This document shows positions 32,791 through 41,773 of a DNA stretch of 64,000 bases, in pieces. The position numbers and the translations under genes are program-made. How positions within the stretch are numbered: position 1 is the first letter of the stretch; each line of letters starts with the position of its first letter. The stretch is from Salinispora mooreana (lineage in GTDB: Bacteria > Actinomycetota > Actinomycetes > Mycobacteriales > Micromonosporaceae): NCBI RefSeq assembly GCF_000379065.1, contig NZ_KB900614.1:4864033-4928032 (forward strand), written 5' to 3'. The notes beneath the pieces are model-generated. The model had not been told where the DNA came from, ran no database searches, and was given only the letters and a program-made list of their open reading frames with translations.

Positions 32791-34059
32791 GTGGCCCGCA
32801 CCCGGGCCCGACCGCCGCGCCCGACCGCCGCGCCCGACCGCCGCGCCCGACCGCCGCGCCCGACCGCCGCGGCCGACCGGCGGGTCCGGTCACTCGCGGC
32901 AGCCCTCTACGGGTACGCGTTCCTGCGCGACCTCGTCCTGCTCTACCCCGTCTACCCGCTGCTGTTCACCGACACCGGTCTGACGGTGTGGCAGATCTCG
33001 ACCCTGTTCGTCATCTGGTCGGCCAGTTCGATCGTGCTGGAGGTCCCCTCCGGGGCGTTGGCCGACGCCGTCTCCCGACGGCTGCTGCTCTGCCTCGCGC
33101 CGCTGGTGACCGCCGCCGGCTTCGCGCTCTGGACACTCGTGCCCTCGTACCCGGCCTTCGCGGTGGGTTTCCTGCTCTGGGGAGTCGGCGGCGCGCTCGC
33201 CTCCGGTGCGTTGGAGGCCCTGGTCTACACCGGCCTGGACCGGCTTGGCGCGGCCAGCCGGTACGCCCGTGTCATCGGCCGGGCCCGCACCGCGGAAACC
33301 CTCGGCGTGTTGGCCTCCCTCGTGTTGGCGGCGCCGGTACTCGCCCTCGGCGGCTACCCCGCTCTCGGCGTGGCGAGCGTCCTGGCCTGCCTGGCGGCCG
33401 CCGCCGTCGCCACCCGCCTACCTGAGCACCGCGAGCCGGCCGCCGGGCCGAGCGCCGACCGCGACGACGGTGAACACGGCTGGTGGGCCTCCCTGCGGGG
33501 CGGGCTGGCCGAGGCGCACGCCGATCGGACGGTGCGCGCGGCGGTGCTGCTGGTCGCCGCCGTCGCCGCCGGATGGGGGGCGCTCGACGAGTACCTTCCG
33601 CTGTTGGCCCGAGACGTCGGGGCGAGCGGGCCGGCCGTGCCGTTGCTGCTCGTACTCACCTGGGTTGGTGTCGCCGTCGGCGGCCTGCTCGCCCCGGCGG
33701 GGGAGCGGCTGGGTCGTCGCGGGTACGCCGGCCTGATTGGTGGGTCTGCCGGGGCGCTCGCCGCCGGCGCGCTGATCGGTCATCCGGTCGGGTTCCTGCT
33801 GGTGGGCGTCGCCTTCTGCGGCTTCCAACTGGCCACTGTGCTCGCCGACGTCCGGCTCCAGACGCGGATCGTCGGCCCGGCCCGCGCCACCGTCACCTCG
33901 CTCGCCGGGATGGCGACCGACACGACGATCATCGCGTGCTATGTCGGGTACGGCCTGCTCGCCACCGTCGCCGGCAACCGGGTCGCGTTCGCGGTGGCGG
34001 TGGCGCCCTACCTTGTCGTGGCGCTGCTGGTGGCCGTCGTACGACCGGTCCGCCGATGA
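32791..34059 (+). CDS. MFS transporter (drug-efflux-like), start in a frame-shifting repeat
   Basis: A 12-helix MFS permease; the folded part starts at about residue 34 (LAAALYGYAFLRDLVLLYPV). The motif-A loop is EVPSGALADAVSRRLLL, and ADVRLQTRIVGPARATVTSL is late in the protein. Substrate unknown; drug or metabolite export is likely. As written the frame starts at GTG 32791, which lacks a good ribosome site. ATG 32763 does have one but is in another frame; removal of one 13-bp repeat unit (32807-32871) would join ATG 32763 to the transporter. So the gene may be off, phase-variable or translated from the weak start. Confidence 0.85.
   Translation: MARTRARPPRPTAAPDRRARPPRPTAAADRRVRSLAAALYGYAFLRDLVLLYPVYPLLFTDTGLTVWQISTLFVIWSASSIVLEVPSGALADAVSRRLLLCLAPLVTAAGFALWTLVPSYPAFAVGFLLWGVGGALASGALEALVYTGLDRLGAASRYARVIGRARTAETLGVLASLVLAAPVLALGGYPALGVASVLACLAAAAVATRLPEHREPAAGPSADRDDGEHGWWASLRGGLAEAHADRTVRAAVLLVAAVAAGWGALDEYLPLLARDVGASGPAVPLLLVLTWVGVAVGGLLAPAGERLGRRGYAGLIGGSAGALAAGALIGHPVGFLLVGVAFCGFQLATVLADVRLQTRIVGPARATVTSLAGMATDTTIIACYVGYGLLATVAGNRVAFAVAVAPYLVVALLVAVVRPVRR
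32807..32871. repeat. Five perfect 13-bp tandem repeats (CCCGACCGCCGCG)
   Basis: Units start at 32807, 32820, 32833, 32846 and 32859, with a degenerate sixth after them. Thirteen is not a multiple of three, so each gain or loss of a unit changes which frame links ATG 32763 to the downstream transporter. Confidence 0.97.
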
Positions 34060-34071
34060 TCTGGGTCATGG

Positions 34072-35331
34072 ATGTGGCAGCGTGTACGGGTGCCCACCGT
34101 CGATGTTGACCTCGCCCTGGTCGGTGGTGGCGGCGCGGGCTCCCTCGTGCTCGCCGCCCTGGATCGGTGCGGCGTGCGTGGTCTGCGGGTGGCGGTGATC
34201 GATCCGGTGCGTCGTCGTGGACAGGACCGGACCTGGGCGTTCTGGGGCCGTCCCGACGACGGGCTCGAGCCGCTGTTGACGGCGAGCTGGTCACAGGTGG
34301 AGGTGACGACCCCCGGGCGGCACCGCGTGCTCGACCTCACCCCGCTGCGGTACGCGATGCTGCGCTCGGCCGCGGTCTACGACCGGGCCGCCACCGCCGA
34401 GCGGCGGCTCGGTGCGGTCCGCGTCGTCGCCCCGGCCGAGGCGGTCGAGGACGACGGCGACCGGGTCACGGTCCACGCCGGCGGATCGACGCTGCGGGCA
34501 TCCTGGGTCCTCGACTCCCGGCCGCGCCCGCCCCGGCGGGCCGGGCGGACCAACTGGCTCCAGCACTTCCGCGGCTGGTGGCTCGAGGCTGACCGGCCGC
34601 TCTTCGACCCGGCTCGGGCGGTGTTGATGGACTTCCGCACCCCGCAGCCGGATCGGGGGGTCTCGTTCGGGTACGTGCTGCCGGTCAGTGACCGGTACGC
34701 GTTGGTCGAGTACACCGAGTTCACCCCCGGCCTGCTCACCGACGCCGGCTACGACGCGGCGCTGGCCGGATACCGGGACCGGCTCGGGCTGGACCCGGCC
34801 CGGCTGCGAGTGCGGGAGGTGGAGAACGGGGTGATCCCGATGACCGACGGCCCGTTCGACCCGCGGCCCTCGCCCCGGGTGATCCGTCTCGGCACCGGCG
34901 GTGGCGCCACCCGCCCCTCCACCGGCTTCACGTTCGCCGCCATGCACCGACAGGCGGGGCAGATCGCCGAGGCGCTCGCCGACGGGCGGGCACCGGTGCC
35001 GGCACCCGCGTACCCCTGCCGGCACCGGTGGCTGGACGCGGTCGCGCTGCGGGCGCTGGACCGCGGTGGGGTGGGCGGTCCCGACTTCTTCGACCGGCTC
35101 TTCGACCGCAACCCGGCCGAACGGGTGCTGCGCTTCCTCGACGGGACCACCAGCCCGGCCGAGGAGGTCGCGCTGATGGGCACCACCCGGTTGGCGCCGA
35201 TGCTCGCCGCCACCGCCGGTGACGCCGCCGCCCGGCTGCGGGACCGGCTTGTGCCGTGGCGGCGTCCCACCACCTGGCAGATACCGTCGCCGGTCACCGG
35301 CGCGGGGCGGCGCTCCCAGCCGGGGGAGTGA
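34072..35331 (+). CDS. crtY: Lycopene cyclase (CrtY/CrtL-type)
   Basis: A 419-aa FAD-dependent lycopene beta-cyclase-like enzyme that would close the ionone rings of carotenoids. The N-terminal Rossmann loop is LALVGGGGAGSLVLAAL, followed by DRTWAFWGRP near residue 47; LQHFRGWWLEAD near 165, MDFRTPQ near 185, YVLPVSDRYALVEYTEF near 205, and GTGGGATRPSTGFTFAAM near 280 are family blocks. ATG 34072 is used; GTG 34090 is a possible later start. It follows the MFS stop by 12 bases. No phytoene synthase or desaturase is in the window, so the carotenoid genes must be dispersed. Confidence 0.9.
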   Translation: MWQRVRVPTVDVDLALVGGGGAGSLVLAALDRCGVRGLRVAVIDPVRRRGQDRTWAFWGRPDDGLEPLLTASWSQVEVTTPGRHRVLDLTPLRYAMLRSAAVYDRAATAERRLGAVRVVAPAEAVEDDGDRVTVHAGGSTLRASWVLDSRPRPPRRAGRTNWLQHFRGWWLEADRPLFDPARAVLMDFRTPQPDRGVSFGYVLPVSDRYALVEYTEFTPGLLTDAGYDAALAGYRDRLGLDPARLRVREVENGVIPMTDGPFDPRPSPRVIRLGTGGGATRPSTGFTFAAMHRQAGQIAEALADGRAPVPAPAYPCRHRWLDAVALRALDRGGVGGPDFFDRLFDRNPAERVLRFLDGTTSPAEEVALMGTTRLAPMLAATAGDAAARLRDRLVPWRRPTTWQIPSPVTGAGRRSQPGE

Positions 35332-35364
35332 CCTGCCCGCTGGACGAGTGCCGCGGTAACCGGA

Positions 35365-35592
35365 TCACTCCCGGTTCGGGTCGACGGCCCCGGAAACGTC
35401 AGCCACGTCATAACCGGCCCGACTGATCTCCCGCGCCGAACGCTGGTCTTCGGCGGGAAGGTCCGCGAAGTCGTCACCGACATCCTCGGTCTGCGGCAGC
35501 GACTCGCCCGGCGGCCGAAGCGACGCCTCCAGCGCCGTCGCGCCGTCCGGTTCGTCCGTGTCGGCCAGGTCGAAGCGGTGTTGCTCGGTCAT
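35365..35592 (-). CDS. Small acidic hypothetical protein
   Basis: A 75-aa, strongly acidic protein (DLADTDEPDG, QTEDVGDDFADLPAEDQ) with no recognisable domain; it looks largely disordered. ATG 35592 has GGGAG seven bases upstream on the minus strand. It is convergent with crtY and downstream of the pentapeptide gene in the same direction. Confidence 0.6.
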   Translation of the reverse strand: MTEQHRFDLADTDEPDGATALEASLRPPGESLPQTEDVGDDFADLPAEDQRSAREISRAGYDVADVSGAVDPNRE

Positions 35593-35661
35593 GGCGCACT
35601 CCCGCCCATTGGCTCGCGGTGACCGCACCTGCCGCGGCGACCGAAGGTGGCTTACCCGGGC

Positions 35662-36531
35662 TCACCTACCCGGACGCCGCCCGGAGAAACGCGTAGCCCC
35701 GCCGCGGGCGCGCGGCGGGGCTGCCCAGTGCGCGGGCCGGCTGCGCCGCGGCGGAAGAGCGGTGGCCCGGTCACCGCGGGCGGCATCCAGCTGTGACTGG
35801 TGCACGAAGAGAGCACCCGACAGGTCCGCGCCGCATAGGTCGGCCCCGCGTAGGTCCGCGCCCGTGAGGTCCGCGCCGGTCAGGTCGACTCCGCGTAGGT
35901 CGGCACCGACCAGCTGGGCGCCGCGCAGACTTGCTCGACGCAGGTCGACTTGACGCAGGTCGGCGCCGAGTAGGGCGGCGCCGCGTCGGTCAACGCCGGG
36001 CCGGCCACCCCGGGCCCGGGCATGGTCACCGGCGTGGGCCAGCAGCGGAACGACTCTGCTCCGGTGCGCGTCAACGGCCAGCGACCGCAGCGACTCCGGG
36101 TCGCCGCCGGCCAGCCGGTCGGTGGCGGCGAGCGCCTCGGCCAGCGCGGCCCGCAGTGGTGCGGGCAGCTCCATCGTCAGCGCCTCGGTCAGATGCCAGA
36201 GCAGCTCGTGGAGCGGCCGAACCACGGTGAAGGTGTCGAACATCGCTTGGGCGGTGGGCTGGTCGTCCCGCCAGTCCCGCCCCCCGAAGGTCACCTGGGT
36301 CACCCGCTGACCGGCGCCGAAGCAGTCGAAGACGGTGCAGCCGGGGAAGCCGCGGCTCCGCAACTTGGTGTGGATTCCGCAGCGGAGGTCCGGGCCCAGG
36401 TTCGGACAGGGACGCCCGGCCGGCTTGTCGATCGCGAAGTCGGCCGAGGCGGCGAAGGCGGGCGCCACGCAGCAGATCCCTACACATCGGGAGCAGTCGG
36501 CGCGCAGCTCCTTCGGACCGACCGCTGTCAT
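35662..36531 (-). CDS. Cys-cluster plus pentapeptide-repeat protein
   Basis: A 289-aa protein with two parts. The N-terminal 75 residues hold a YkgJ-like cysteine cluster that may bind metal: CSRCVGICC, CPNL, RCGIH, FPGCTVFDCFG. After a helical middle, residues about 185-240 are a right-handed pentapeptide helix: eleven A(D/N)LxX units such as GADLRGVDLTGADLTGADL. The C-terminal 45 residues are Arg/Pro-rich and overlap a strong hairpin. ATG 36531 begins at MTAVGPKELRADCSRC. The role is unknown; pentapeptide proteins often bind other proteins by shape mimicry. Confidence 0.8.
   Translation of the reverse strand: MTAVGPKELRADCSRCVGICCVAPAFAASADFAIDKPAGRPCPNLGPDLRCGIHTKLRSRGFPGCTVFDCFGAGQRVTQVTFGGRDWRDDQPTAQAMFDTFTVVRPLHELLWHLTEALTMELPAPLRAALAEALAATDRLAGGDPESLRSLAVDAHRSRVVPLLAHAGDHARARGGRPGVDRRGAALLGADLRQVDLRRASLRGAQLVGADLRGVDLTGADLTGADLRGADLCGADLSGALFVHQSQLDAARGDRATALPPRRSRPAHWAAPPRARGGATRFSGRRPGR
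35695..35722. terminator. Strong hairpin inside the 3' end of the pentapeptide gene
   Basis: AGCCCCGCCGCG pairs perfectly with CGCGGCGGGGCT around a GGCG loop. It lies 33 bases before the stop codon on the minus strand, so the last residues may be a read-on past the original end of the gene. Confidence 0.6.
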
Positions 36532-36769
36532 GTTGACTGATCCTCCTGCCGTGGCGCTCGATGCGAACCTCCGATTTTGCCACGGCGTCGGAGGTGCACC
36601 GGTTTGCGGTGACTGCGTGGTGGAAGTTCATCCACAAACATCGACTTAGTTGAGGCAGGGGATTGTGCCCCCCGCACCTCCTCTGCCATCCTCCTGGATG
36701 GACGCTGCCAGTGACGGTTGCCAATCCCGGAGGCCGCGCTGCGGCGACGCCTTCTTCGGGAGGAACCTT

Positions 36770-39565
36770 GTGAAGCGCAGACGTCGCCAGCTACTCGCCG
36801 GACTAGCGGTCGTCGCCCTCGCCGCGACGACGGGTGTTGCCGGAATCCACCTCGCCGGCACCGAAGTGCCGGCCGCCGCCGCGGCGACCGGGGACGGTGA
36901 GCTACCGAACGCCCTCGGGGCCCACCTGGAGCAGATGCGTCGGTCGATACCGGGCAACGACGGCATGTCGTTGGACGGCCCGGGCGGTGCCGCGCAGCAG
37001 GAGTTCCTCAAGCGGGCCTACCCGGCCAACGAGGTAAGCCTCGCCGAGGTCGACCGCTCGAAGGCGGCGTTCGCGGCGGCGGAGCGCCGGGGCCGGGACG
37101 GCCAACGGTGGACCAACGTCGGGCCGAGCGAGGCCGTGTACCCGTTCACCGAGTACCGCAACGCCTTCAACTACGTTCCCAACGAGTACGTCGCCGGTGG
37201 CCGGGTGACCTCCCTCGACATCAGCCCCGACTGCAACCGGTGGCTCTGCCGGGCGTACGCCACGCCCTCCGGTGGTGGCGTCTGGGGCACGCTCAACATC
37301 CTCGCCGCCGAGCCGAAGTGGTATTACCTGGGTGGGCCGCTCGGCATCAACGCGGCCGGCTCGGTCACGATCGACCGCAACGACCGGACCGGGCTCACCA
37401 TCTACGTCGGTACCGGTGAGGCGAACATCTGTGGCTCCGGATGTGTCGCCGGGGTCGGTCTCTACCGCTCCACCAACGGCGGTCTGACCTGGCAGGGCCC
37501 GCTCGGCAAGGAGGTGCTCGCCGGCAAGGGCATCGCCGAGATCACCATCGAGCCGGACGACCCGAAGACCATCTACGTCGCCACCACCACCGCGCTGCGC
37601 GGTATGTCCAGCGCCTGCTGCACCGGCGTGACGCGGCCGGTGCCCGACGCCGAGAAGTGGGGTCTCTACAAGACCACCGACGGTGGCAAGAACTGGAACT
37701 TCATCCACAACGGTTCGGCCGCCGCCACCGACTGCACCGGCGACGCCGAGGAGTTCGGCAACAACGCGGTCTGCTCGCCGCGCGGCGTCCGCTACGTCAA
37801 GCTCGACCCGAACAACTCCGACATCGTGTACGCGTCGTCGTACGGCCGTGGTGTCTGGCGCTCCCCGGACGCCGGAGCCAGCTGGACGCAGATCAAGCCG
37901 TCGCTCAACCCGGAGCTGTTCCAGACCCGGGCCGCCATCGACGTCACCGCGCTGCCCGACGGCAAGACCCGGATGTACGTCTACGAGGGCAACTTCGGCA
38001 ACCCATACTCGCGGTTGCTGCGCAGCGACGACGTGGCCGGCGGAACCCCCACGTTCACCGATCTGACCAGCTCGAACCCGGCAGACCCGGGGTACGCCAC
38101 CTACAACCAGTGCACCGGCCAGTGCTGGTACGACATGTTCGTGCACACCCCGCCGGGGCATCCGGACATCGTCTACACCGGTGGCTCCTATGTCTACGGC
38201 GAGACGGTCGCGCACAAGCGGGCCGTCGTCCTCTCCACCGACGCCGGGGTCAGCGGTACCGACATGACCTTCGACGGCACCGACGAGCTGCACCCGAACG
38301 GTCTGCATCCGGACCAGCACGCGATCGTGACCCACCCGCGGGACCCGTATCAGTTCTTCGAGGCCAACGACGGCGGGATCATGCGCTCCAGCGGTGACTT
38401 CGTCGATCGCTCCGCCTGGTGTGACAGCCCGGACCGCAACCTGACCACGCAGTCCCAGCAGGATCGCTGCAAGCAGATGCTCTCCCGGATCCCGAGCAAG
38501 CTGGAGGGCATCAACAAGGGCATGAACACGTTGCAGTTCATCAGCCTGTCGGTCAGCCCGCACGACGTGAACCTGCTGCAGGGTGGCACGCAGGACAACG
38601 GGACCTGGGAGAACAACGGCGAGCGGCGGCGCTGGTCGAACACGATGATCGGTGACGGTGGTGCCTCCGGCTTCGATGTCGGCAGGCCCGAGTTCCGCTT
38701 CCACACCTTCTTCGACGCGTCACCAGAGGTGAACTTCGCCGGCGGCGACATCGCCGAGTGGATCTGGACCGCGGACCCGATCTACGGCCAGCCCGGCACC
38801 CTCTTCTACGCTCCGGTCATCAGCGACCCGGTCGTCAGCGGCACGATGTTCGCCGGTACCGGCCGCTCGGTGTACCGGACGAAGACCTTCGGTCTGGGCG
38901 ACCGGAGCATCGAGGAGGCCAACCGGATCTGCAACACCTGGACCGGCACCTTCGAGGAGCAGTGCGGGGACTGGGAGGCGCTGGGAGCCACGCCGCTCAC
39001 CGACGAGGCGTGGGGGGACCGGGCCGGTGGCGCGGTCTCGGTGGTCCAGCGGGTCGACACCGACTCCGCCACCGCCTACGCGGCCACCAGCACCGGTCGA
39101 GTCTTCGTCAGCCACAACGTTGACGCCGAGTCGGCCGCCGAGGTGACCTGGACCCGGATCGACAACCCGGACACCCCGAACCGCTTCGTCACCAGCATCC
39201 ACATCGACCCGAGCGACCCGAACCGGGCCTGGGTCTCCTACAGCGGCTTCAACTCGAACACGCCCGAGACGCTCGGGCACGTCTTCGAGGTGACGACCGC
39301 CGGCACGACGGTGACCTGGACCGACCGTTCGTACGACTTCGAGGATCAGCCGATCACCGACCTGGTCCGGGACGACGTCACCGGTGATCTGTACGCCTCG
39401 ACCGACTTCGGCGTGTTGCGGTTGGCCGAGGGGCGGACCAGCTGGACCAAGGCGGGCGGTGGCATGCCGAATGTGGAGGTCGCCGGGCTCACCATCGTGC
39501 CGGGCGAGCGGGTCCTCTACGCGGCCTCGCACGGCCTCGGCGCCTGGCAGCTCAACCTGAAGTAG
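36770..39565 (+). CDS. Secreted BNR/sortilin-like beta-propeller protein
   Basis: A 931-aa exported protein. The signal peptide is KRRRRQLLAGLAVVALAATT..., cut near residue 40. Several Asp-box (BNR) motifs mark propeller blades: STNGGLTW, TTDGGKNW, SPDAGASW. GGRVTSLDISPD and TIYVATTTALRG-type strands recur, as in VPS10/sortilin and glycosyl-hydrolase BNR proteins. Catalytic residues cannot be assigned. GTG 36770 has GGGAGG six bases upstream; the frame is open further up but without a signal. It lies 26 bases before a sugar ABC operon and may supply its sugar. Confidence 0.85.
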   Translation: MKRRRRQLLAGLAVVALAATTGVAGIHLAGTEVPAAAAATGDGELPNALGAHLEQMRRSIPGNDGMSLDGPGGAAQQEFLKRAYPANEVSLAEVDRSKAAFAAAERRGRDGQRWTNVGPSEAVYPFTEYRNAFNYVPNEYVAGGRVTSLDISPDCNRWLCRAYATPSGGGVWGTLNILAAEPKWYYLGGPLGINAAGSVTIDRNDRTGLTIYVGTGEANICGSGCVAGVGLYRSTNGGLTWQGPLGKEVLAGKGIAEITIEPDDPKTIYVATTTALRGMSSACCTGVTRPVPDAEKWGLYKTTDGGKNWNFIHNGSAAATDCTGDAEEFGNNAVCSPRGVRYVKLDPNNSDIVYASSYGRGVWRSPDAGASWTQIKPSLNPELFQTRAAIDVTALPDGKTRMYVYEGNFGNPYSRLLRSDDVAGGTPTFTDLTSSNPADPGYATYNQCTGQCWYDMFVHTPPGHPDIVYTGGSYVYGETVAHKRAVVLSTDAGVSGTDMTFDGTDELHPNGLHPDQHAIVTHPRDPYQFFEANDGGIMRSSGDFVDRSAWCDSPDRNLTTQSQQDRCKQMLSRIPSKLEGINKGMNTLQFISLSVSPHDVNLLQGGTQDNGTWENNGERRRWSNTMIGDGGASGFDVGRPEFRFHTFFDASPEVNFAGGDIAEWIWTADPIYGQPGTLFYAPVISDPVVSGTMFAGTGRSVYRTKTFGLGDRSIEEANRICNTWTGTFEEQCGDWEALGATPLTDEAWGDRAGGAVSVVQRVDTDSATAYAATSTGRVFVSHNVDAESAAEVTWTRIDNPDTPNRFVTSIHIDPSDPNRAWVSYSGFNSNTPETLGHVFEVTTAGTTVTWTDRSYDFEDQPITDLVRDDVTGDLYASTDFGVLRLAEGRTSWTKAGGGMPNVEVAGLTIVPGERVLYAASHGLGAWQLNLK

Positions 39566-39590
39566 GTCGATCATCCACACCACCAACCGA

Positions 39591-40451
39591 GTGGGGGGCC
39601 GCGCCGGCGGCCCCCCACCGCTGTCCGGGAGGATCGGTCAGATCTGGCGTGCCCTGGGCGCGCTCTTCGTCCTGCTCGTCTTCGTCCCGCCGCTCCTGCT
39701 GCTGGTCTCGGGCTCGCTCACCGAGCCCGGGCTGCCGCCGTCCCCCACCCCGCGGCTGATCCCCGATCCGGTCTCCACCGCCGGCTACCGACAGGCCCTG
39801 GCGGTCGGCGGGGTGCTCCGTGCCGCGCTCAACTCCCTGCTGGTGGCGGTCGTCGCCGTGCCGCTGAGTGTGCTGGTTGCCGCGCTGGCCGGCTTCGCGT
39901 TGGCCCGGCTCAGGCCCCGGGCGGCCGCCCTCGTTGTGGTGGCCTCCCTGGCAGCCCTGATGGTGCCGGCCACCGCACTGCTGGTACCCCGGTTCACGAT
40001 CTTCCGCGCGCTCGGGCTGACCGATACGCTGGTGCCCTTGATCGCTCCGGCGCTGTTGGGTACCTCCCCGCTCTACGTCCTGGTCTACTACCTGGCGTTC
40101 CGGGCGCTGCCGCGGGACCTCTACGACGCCTGTCTGGTGGAGGACATGACTCCGATGGGCATCTGGTGGCGGGTCGCGCTCCCGTTGGTGCGTCCGGTCA
40201 CTGCCGCGATCACCGCGTTGACCTTCGTGCTGACCTGGTCGAACTTCCTCGATCCACTGATCTACGTGTACGACCGTGACCTGTTCACCCTGCCCTTGGC
40301 GCTGCGTTCGCTGTCGGTGCTGGATCCGACGAACTTCCCGGTGTTCCTGGCCGGGGCGGTCCTGGCAACCGGCCCGGCCGTGCTGGTCTTCGGGCTCGTC
40401 CAGCGCCGATTTTTCCACCACGATGACCAGACAGGACGGAACCGGCCATGA
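39591..40451 (+). CDS. Sugar ABC transporter permease (MalG-type)
   Basis: A 286-aa inner-membrane permease with six helices. The ATPase-contact EAA loop is DACLVEDMTPMGIWWRVALP near residue 180. The long opening helix ALGALFVLLVFVPPLLLLVSG is preceded by a short basic tail. It is the first gene of a four-gene carbohydrate uptake operon; its stop overlaps the start of the binding protein (ATGA). The sugar is not known. Confidence 0.92.
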   Translation: MGGRAGGPPPLSGRIGQIWRALGALFVLLVFVPPLLLLVSGSLTEPGLPPSPTPRLIPDPVSTAGYRQALAVGGVLRAALNSLLVAVVAVPLSVLVAALAGFALARLRPRAAALVVVASLAALMVPATALLVPRFTIFRALGLTDTLVPLIAPALLGTSPLYVLVYYLAFRALPRDLYDACLVEDMTPMGIWWRVALPLVRPVTAAITALTFVLTWSNFLDPLIYVYDRDLFTLPLALRSLSVLDPTNFPVFLAGAVLATGPAVLVFGLVQRRFFHHDDQTGRNRP

Positions 40452-41773
40452 GAAGACCCAAGGCGCTGCTGGCGGCGCTGCTCGCGACTGTGCTCTTCGG
40501 CACCGGCTGCGCAGCCGGACCCGGGGCCGCCGCCGACGGGCCGGTGCGGCTACTGGTCTTCGGCGCCCCCGAGGAGTTGGCCGCGTATCGCACGCTGATC
40601 GAGGCGTACGGTCAGGCGCAGCCCGGTAACGAGGTGCAGCTCATCGAGGCGAGCGACCGCAAGGACCTGCTGGCTCGGCTCGCCACCTCGGTTGCCGGGG
40701 GAGCCCCACCGGACCTGTTCCTGATGAACTACCGCTTCTACGGCCAGTTCGCGGCGAAGAACGTGGTGGAGCCCTTGGACGAGCGGATCGCCGCCTCCGA
40801 GAGGGTGAATCCCGCTGACTACTATCCGGTGGCGGTGGAGGCCTTCACCTGGGGCGGCAAACAGCTCTGCCTGCCGCAGAACGTCTCCAGTCTCGCCGTC
40901 TACTACAACCGCACCCTCTTCGCCAAATACCAGGTCCCTGAGCCGAAGGCGGGCTGGACCTGGAACGACATGGTCGGGACCGCCATCGCGATGACCCGGG
41001 ACGACCGTGGTGTGGTGGTCAAGGGCACCGAGAGCGAGGGGGCCGCTGCCCGCCCGGCCGTGCACGGGCTCGGCGTCGAGCCGTCGATCATCCGGGTGGC
41101 CCCGTTCACGTGGTCTGCCGGCGGTGAGATCGTCGATGACCCGGACCGACCGACCCGACTCACCCTGGACACCCAGGCCGGCCGGGAGGCGCTGAAGAAC
41201 CTGGTCGACCTGCGCCAGGCGTACGGGGTGGTGCCCACCGACGAGGAGGTCGAGGCGGAGGACGACGAGTCCCGCTTCGCCAACGGCCGACTCGCCATGC
41301 TGATGTCCTCGCGGCGCTCCACCACCACCTTCCGCTCGATCACCGGCTTCGAGTGGGACGTCGCTCCGCTGCCGGTCTACCAGGACCAGGTCGGGGTGCT
41401 GCACTCGGACGCGTACTGCATGACCCGGGGTGCCAAGCGTAAGGACGCGGCGTGGCGGTTCCTGGAGTTCGCCATCTCCGCCGAGGGGCAGCAGATCATC
41501 GCCGCCACCGGGCGGACGGTGCCGTCGCACATCGGTGTCTCGCAGTCCCCGGTGTTCCTCGACCCGTCCCAGCCACCGCGCAACGCCCAGGTCTTCCTCG
41601 ATACGGTTCCCACCCTCCGGACGTTGCCGACCATCTCCACCTGGCCGGAGGTCGAGGATGTGACCGCCGGGATCCTGGAGAACGCGCTCTACCGGGGCGA
41701 CCGGTTGGACGAGGTCATCCGCGCCCTGGATGAGCAGACCCGCCCGCTGTTCGCCCGTGGTGAGCACGGGTGA
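40448..41773 (+). CDS. Sugar ABC transporter substrate-binding lipoprotein
   Basis: A 441-aa SBP_bac_1 protein, anchored outside the membrane. Signal peptide RRPKALLAALLATVLFGTGC with the lipidated Cys at residue 21. The fold blocks LIEASDRKDLLARLATSVAGG, DLFLMNYRFYGQFA and GWTWNDMV (the first shown in part) match family 1. It sits second in the operon, coupled by overlaps on both sides (ATGA upstream, GTGA downstream), an uncommon place for the binding protein. Confidence 0.92.
   Translation: MRRPKALLAALLATVLFGTGCAAGPGAAADGPVRLLVFGAPEELAAYRTLIEAYGQAQPGNEVQLIEASDRKDLLARLATSVAGGAPPDLFLMNYRFYGQFAAKNVVEPLDERIAASERVNPADYYPVAVEAFTWGGKQLCLPQNVSSLAVYYNRTLFAKYQVPEPKAGWTWNDMVGTAIAMTRDDRGVVVKGTESEGAAARPAVHGLGVEPSIIRVAPFTWSAGGEIVDDPDRPTRLTLDTQAGREALKNLVDLRQAYGVVPTDEEVEAEDDESRFANGRLAMLMSSRRSTTTFRSITGFEWDVAPLPVYQDQVGVLHSDAYCMTRGAKRKDAAWRFLEFAISAEGQQIIAATGRTVPSHIGVSQSPVFLDPSQPPRNAQVFLDTVPTLRTLPTISTWPEVEDVTAGILENALYRGDRLDEVIRALDEQTRPLFARGEHG

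Noticed and set aside
36902..38704. A 600-codon minus-strand frame opposite the BNR protein
   Set aside because: No domain or ribosome site; the + strand has a signal peptide and Asp boxes.
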